The notes under the pieces were generated by a model. It was given only the letters and a program-made list of their open reading frames with translations, made no database searches and had not been told where the DNA came from. This document shows, in pieces, positions 58,801 through 64,000 of a stretch of 64,000 bases of DNA. Made by a program: the position numbers and the translations under genes. Every line of letters starts with the position of its first letter. Within the stretch, counting starts at the first letter, position 1. This DNA is from Apiospora phragmitis (lineage: Eukaryota; Ascomycota; Sordariomycetes; Amphisphaeriales; Apiosporaceae). The stretch covers positions 2,480,001 through 2,544,000 of the forward strand of contig JAQQWL010000004.1 in NCBI GenBank assembly GCA_038363925.1. Direction: 5' to 3'.

Positions 58801-61237
58801 ATATTTAAAATATAATACTTTATTATTTTTAATAAGTTCCGTATATTAATTATTTTAATTAATGAAATAAGTTTTAAATTTTTGAATTTAATTTCGACGC
58901 TTTTTAAAATTTAATCGATTTATACGTCTAAATTCTTTTATATATAAGCTTTTATTTAAGGCTTTCTAATTATTAAAAATAAAGCGACGCCAATATCTTA
59001 AAGCTCTTTTTAATAAGTCTAATTATATAAGTTATTAAGATTAAATTAATCGGTTTATATAATAATTTCCGAATAAATATCCTCGTTAATAAGCCGGTAA
59101 TAAAACGTGGCGTTTATTAAATAAATAATATTTTATTATATATTTTTTAAATCGAGGTACTCGTACTCCTTTTCGTTATTTTCTAGCTTTTTTTTATCCT
59201 TTTTCTAATTTTAAACGAACGTTTCGTACTTATTTTTTAAAAAAAAGGCCTTATTTAATATTATTATACGCTTAAAAATATTAATTCCTTATTCGGAACT
59301 ATTCTTTAATTAAATAATTTATTAATTAATAGCCTTATTTATAATAAATTTAGCAAGTTCCTCGTTCGAACTTCCGATTCTTATACGGTAGTTTTAGTCG
59401 GAAAGTGCCGGCGGATCGCTAGATCCTTTCTTATCCTAGTAGTCGGCTATTATACGGTAATTTATTGCCGTAGGTTAGTCGGTTTCTTTTCGTACAGTTA
59501 TTTATAAACCGTTTATTAATTAAATATATATTTATAGCTAAGTTTCGATATAATTTCTTTATTAAGTATTATTCCGAGATTTTTTAGTCCGCTATTATAT
59601 TTAATAATACGCGAAGGTTTAAAAATAACGCTTTATATATTAGCTTTTAATAAATAAAAGTTAATAAAAGTTTCGGAACTTCTTAATAAGCTTTTATAAC
59701 GAAGGTATAAAAAGCGATCTCTCTTTTAAATCCTTTTCCGAAGGCTCGTTATACGAGCTAGAGCTTATTTAGCAGGATTTTTAAAGCCTTAATAAGTTAT
59801 TTCTCGGCGTTCTTACTTTTTATTTATATAAAAAAAGTTATTATTTAATCCGTAAAATATTATATATAATTTATTATTATATTAAAATACGAATTTATTA
59901 AATAATATATTTCGTTTTATTTTTTTTTAAGTTTAATATAATTAAAATAAAATACCTCCGCATAGCCGGAAAGAATATTTAAAAAGATTATATAATATTA
60001 ATCTTTTAATATATCTAGCCGTCGGCATATTCCGATAAATATTTATATTTTATCGTAAAAGATATCGTACAGCTTATCGGTATAATTCTTTTCCTTCTTC
60101 TATATCTTTAAAAAGGTAATGACCTTATTTTAATCGATTTTACCGTTATAAATAGCTCGGCTTAAAGGGATATCGTATTCCGTAATATACGCTAAACCAG
60201 ATAATCGTGCCGTTTAATCCGGCGGTATCGGAGTCGGAGAAGGAAAAAGGATAACGTCTTGCGACGCTTAGGTGCTTAGGAATTTAGGGTTAGACGTTAA
60301 GTTTAAAATGTTTAAAACTTCGGGATTAAACGTTAGTTTTAAAATGCTTTATAGTGTCGCGGACGATTGCTCCGTACGGAGACCGGGTGTTTCTCGCTTA
60401 GACGGCGGTTTTTCGACTGTTTATTTTTAAGAAAAGTATAGAATATCCTCCTTTCAGGTTTCCGAAATCGGTTCTGCCGGTCGGTCCTATTAATATATAA
60501 GATCGGCCGGTAGTACTAAATTTATAAGCTTAGCTTTAAAAGATCCGTCCGTTAATATATCAATTCCGTATTTTTTAAAATAATTAAAGAGCTTTTTTTA
60601 AAATATATAATTAATTTAACCGAACTAATATTCGGTTTATCCGTCGAATTTTAAAATAAACGACTTTTTAAAAAAGGTCCCCTTTATTTTTAATATATAG
60701 TATTTTAAAAAGTATCGTACGAGGTACGTCGTAAATAGTTCGGGTATTATTTCTTTAAAGAGTATATTTAAAAGTTCGAGTTCTTAAATAGCGAGGTTAA
60801 CGTTTCTTTTTTAAATTATTAAAAAGATTTCGGTATTTTAAGATATTTTTTCGTACGTAAGCGGTTCGAGGTTTAAGGTTATCGGTCTATCTAGGTTCGG
60901 TACGTCCGGGCTCGATCTCGATTCGCCGACCGCAATTAATTCTATTTAGTAGGGGTTATTATTTTATAAATTATATAATAAGGTTATTTAAGTATATAGT
61001 TATATATAGCTTAGCTAGTTTCGCATATAATTCGGAACCTAATCTTTTCTTTATAATATATACTCGGAAAAAAGGGTTCCTTTTCGTACAGTTAATTCAG
61101 TTCGGCTCTTCCTCCGAATCTCTAACGGGCGGAAATTCTCGGGGCTCTTTAGCACGGTTACCTTTATATCGATAGGGGCGTAGAATTATCTCTTTATTTT
61201 TATTAATTTATAATCGCTACGGGTAATTAATAATTAA

Positions 61238-61444
61238 TATTAAATAAGCTCTCGTACGTATAGTAATTCCGGTTTTAATCGGGGTTTAATCGTTCTTATT
61301 TTATTATTTATATTTATTTTTAATACGAGCTACGAGGGGTATCGTATACCCCTTTTAATAAAATAAGAAAAGGGTTTATACACGTAGGTATATAGCACCC
61401 TTTTTAAAATAATATAAATAGCTTTAATTCTAGCTATTCTAATA
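61238..61444 (-). repeat. 5' LTR of copia copy 4
   Basis: It begins with RIP-altered TATTAAATAAGC and ends CTATTCTAATA, followed directly by the target duplication TAAAG. Confidence 0.82.
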
Positions 61445-61963
61445 TAAAGTATGTTATAAATAATTTAAGTATTATTTTTTTTAAAAATACGTTTAAAAGT
61501 TCTAGTTTTTAAAAAGCAAGGTTAGTATTTTGTTTTTAAATTATTAAAAAAATCCCGATATTTTAAAATACTTTTTTATATATAAATAATTTAAGGTTTA
61601 AAATCGTCGGTTTATTTAAGTTTAATACGTTTAAGCTCGGTTTTAATTCGCTAACCGTAATTAATTCTATTTTAATAAGAATTATTATTTTATAAATTAT
61701 ATAATAAGGTTATTTAAATATATAATTATATATAGCTTAGCTAGTTTCGTATATAATTCGGAACCTAGTTTCCTCCTTATAATATATACTCGAGAGAAGG
61801 GGTTCCTCCTCGTATAATTAATTTAGTTCAGCTCTTCCTTCGAATTTTTAACGGGCGGAAATTCTCGAGGCTCTTTAACACGGTCGCCCTTACGTTAATA
61901 AAGGCGTAAAACCGTCTTTTTACTCTTATTAATTTATAAATACTTTATATAATTATTAATTAA

Positions 61964-62175
61964 TATTAAATAAGCTTTTATATATATATATAAATAAGTT
62001 CTAAGTTTAATCGAAGTTATATTACTATATTTTATTATTTATTTTTATTTTTAATACGAGTTACGAAGGGTATCGTATGCCCTTTTTAATAAAACTAAAA
62101 AGGGGTTTATACGCGTAAGCACGTGGCACCCCTTTTAAAGTAATATAAAAAACCTTAGTTCCTACTATTTTAATA
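61964..62175 (-). repeat. 5' LTR of copia copy 3
   Basis: 212-bp LTR sharing the private GAAGTTATATTACTATA segment with 48537-48748, followed by target duplication ATAAT. Confidence 0.8.
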
Positions 62176-62238
62176 ATAATCCTTTTAAAACTTTTTAAAT
62201 AATTAGTGTTATATAATAAGATCGCTTTAACTTAATTA

Positions 62239-62900
62239 TATTACGACCTGACCTAAATCATGCGGCCAAGACCTATAAAACCACCGGGCCGGATTTACGA
62301 TACCCCGCCCAGGGTACGATGTCACGGCCACCGACCACGCCGCCAGCTATACTAACATGAGCGCACCAATACTACAAAAGCGCACGGCGACCACGACGAC
62401 AGTATCCCAAACCGCAGTAGGCTGGACACGGCCCAAGGAAGCAGCAAGGACAACGTCACGTGATAGATCACGGGGATCACTGGGAACGGCGAAGTGAGTC
62501 GGTGATCCAACCAACAAGGGGATCACCCGGATCACTAGAATACGAGGGTGAGCCAAGTGATCTAATAGATTAATAAGGGAGGAGATTAAATATATAACGA
62601 CGGACGTTCCCTACGTATTTTATATAAATACTTTTTATTTTAATAATTAATTTAAATATTAATCTTAATTTATTAATAAAGTAAATAACCTTAATAAAAT
62701 TATTATAAATACCTCTAAGCCTACGCACCTTAGTTACTTTCGTTCTTGCAAGCTATTACCCGCTATACCGATAAGAGCGACTCCTATCGCACGTTTAAAT
62801 ACTTTCTCGTATTGCTAATATAAACCTTAGTACGTCTTACTAGGTTTCTTTTAAAACCCGGATAGCGTTCGTTATAAATTAATAAAAGTGTCGAATTTAA
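62239..62900 (+). repeat. LTR-B repeat, third copy
   Basis: It begins TATTACGACCTGACCT and is collinear with the arms at 4440 (plus) and 12519 (minus). The first 350 bp (to about 62,590) are GC-normal and little mutated, while the rest is AT-rich. The 69-codon minus frame at 62347-62556 is not a gene. The right boundary is approximate because similarity to 11667-11740 fades near 62,890. Confidence 0.6.
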
Positions 62901-64000
62901 CGCTTTAAATTAATATACTTTTTTAATATTAACTATAATATATTATTAATAAAAAGAGTTTAGTAATATATACGGGCTAAAAACCACTACTACGTTAACC
63001 ACCTTTAATATTTTAAACTAATAAAGCTTTTTTACAAGCTTTTATATAGTATATAAAGAAGTTTCGTTTATTAATAAAGGATAAATTTATTAATAAGGTT
63101 AAAAAACCGATCCCTTTTTAATAATAAGCCTTTATAAAGGTAAAAACCTTAATATTAAGGGGTTAAAAAACGTGTAATAAATAAACGGGTAAAAATAATA
63201 AAGGGATATAAAATTATCGGTTATATAATTATTATATTTATTTAAAATAAGTAAACGAGTATTTTTCGAATCGTTTAAGGCGGTTTTCGATATAAAGATA
63301 TCTTTGAGCTATTTAACGGCGATCTCGTTATTCGTCTAGCCTTTATTACTTGTATCGAACTTTTATCCTTAAAATTTATCGAGTTTTTAAGGGAATTATT
63401 ACTCTTAAACCGATTTACCTTTATAAATTATTAAAGGAGAGATAGCCTTGCTAAGTATTAATATATATTTTAATATAATTATTTAATATTTTAAATAAGT
63501 TATTTTTATTAAATAAAACATAATTTCGAACTATTTATTATAAAGTTATTACTTTTTTAAACTTTTAAAATATCGTGGTTATTTATATTATATTTATTTT
63601 TAAATTTAATAGTTTAAATTTAAAGTATATATAATTTAATTAAAAATTAAAACTTAATTACTTTAATTAATACCTTATTAATATATTAAGAGTCGATTTA
63701 GCGTTACTTTTTTATTTTTAAAGTTAAGTAGCGTTAAAGAAAGGCTGTTATCTAATTTTTACCGAGTGGTTAATAGTCTTTTTTAAGGGTTAAACCCCCT
63801 TAAGCTAGTTCTTTTATTTACGTATACATCGGTGCCACGTTAAGGGCTTTTTAAGCTAGAACCTAATCTATTAAATACTTTTCTTATATTAAAAAAAGCT
63901 TTTAATAACTTTCTTTAGCCTCTCGCTTTGATTTAGCTCTATAAAGGTGGTTAACTAGTATAGTCTTTAGTATACCTTAATTTAAGGCGGCCCGGCGTAC
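62901..64000. other. AT-rich sequence after LTR-B
   Basis: RIP-type sequence to the window edge. It may be the interior of the element to which LTR-B belongs, but no protein motif survives that I can read. Confidence 0.4.

Larger units (their letters stand above)
54463..61444 (-). mobile_element. Ty1/copia retrotransposon copy 4, nested in copy 3
   Basis: A complete 6,982-bp element with 207-bp LTRs (54463-54669, 61238-61444) and perfect target duplication TAAAG (54458-54462, 61445-61449). Minus-strand order from right to left is 5' LTR, gag, integrase, reverse transcriptase, RNase H (tail near 55,870-56,000), the 0.9-kb module, spacer and 3' LTR. It is collinear with copy 2 apart from the module and the TRIM-like insertion. 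RIP has introduced stops throughout. It is younger than copy 3, which it interrupts. Confidence 0.87.
48537..62175 (-). mobile_element. Ty1/copia retrotransposon copy 3, carrying two nested insertions
   Basis: The outer element of the nest is in minus orientation, with 212-bp LTRs at 48537-48748 and 61964-62175. They share private differences from the 207-bp LTRs (GAAGTTATATTACTATA). The target duplication ATAAT is perfect at 48532-48536 and 62176-62180. A Tc1-like element sits in the region next to its 3' LTR (48860-50243), and copy 4 sits in its 5' half (54463-61444). Element sequence resumes at 61450 exactly where it stopped at 54462. Near 51,020 it jumps over about 0.8 kb present in copies 2 and 4 (6720-7530 and 56,410-57,250), so it has a deletion in the reverse transcriptase region. 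It lacks the 0.9-kb 3' module. All frames are destroyed. Confidence 0.85.

Noticed and set aside
1..64000. CRISPR array, bacterial operon or secondary-metabolite cluster
   Set aside because: No regularly spaced short repeats, and the genes carry spliceosomal introns and eukaryotic families. No PKS, NRPS, terpene or tailoring enzymes are visible.

Overview
The window looks like a chromosome segment of a filamentous ascomycete, probably a Sordariomycete. The evidence is short GT-AG introns with CTAAC/CTGAC branch sites, GC-rich coding DNA, and long AT-rich blocks that look like repeats destroyed by repeat-induced point mutation (RIP: C->T and G->A). Two AT-rich blocks (about 1-13,080 and 48,060-64,000) flank a GC-normal, gene-bearing middle. 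A small AT-rich transposon at 45.2-46.6 kb interrupts that middle.

The left block holds the 3' part of a plus-strand Ty1/copia retrotransposon (1-2400) inserted into a Fot1/pogo-like transposon (2401-3516), then a non-mutated island (3519-4130). After it come inverted copies of a second LTR-like repeat (called LTR-B here). One LTR-B arm is split by a minus-strand copia copy (5095-11661), which itself carries a 495-bp TRIM-like element (6144-6638). The right block is a nest. A copia element (48537-62175, target duplication ATAAT) contains a Tc1-like transposon (48860-50243) and a second complete copia element (54463-61444, target duplication TAAAG). It is followed by a third LTR-B copy.

The gene-bearing part holds few genes for its length. 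In order: an unrecognised gene and a coding-like fragment (13.4-14.7 kb), a cysteine-rich secreted and probably GPI-anchored protein (15.3-16.5), a mitochondrial IBA57/CAF17 Fe-S assembly protein (minus), an acidic conserved hypothetical protein (24.5-25.4, minus), the DEAD-box helicase DBP8 (33.3-35.0, minus), a cell-wall-integrity MAP kinase kinase of the Mkk1/2 type (38.3-40.1, plus), a gene with a fungal STAND/NACHT-associated N-terminal domain (42.0-44.0, minus), and a Nudix ADP-ribose pyrophosphatase (46.9-47.7, minus). They are unrelated single-copy housekeeping or accessory genes. I see no operon-like logic and no secondary-metabolite cluster.

Five of these genes need one-base corrections, most in G/C runs, to restore the expected protein, while MKK1 and the Nudix gene splice cleanly. 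This pattern looks more like residual assembly indels than like gene decay. The least ordinary structures are the TRIM-like element with tRNA-type promoter boxes, the 0.9-kb module present in only some copia copies, and the nested insertions with readable target duplications.
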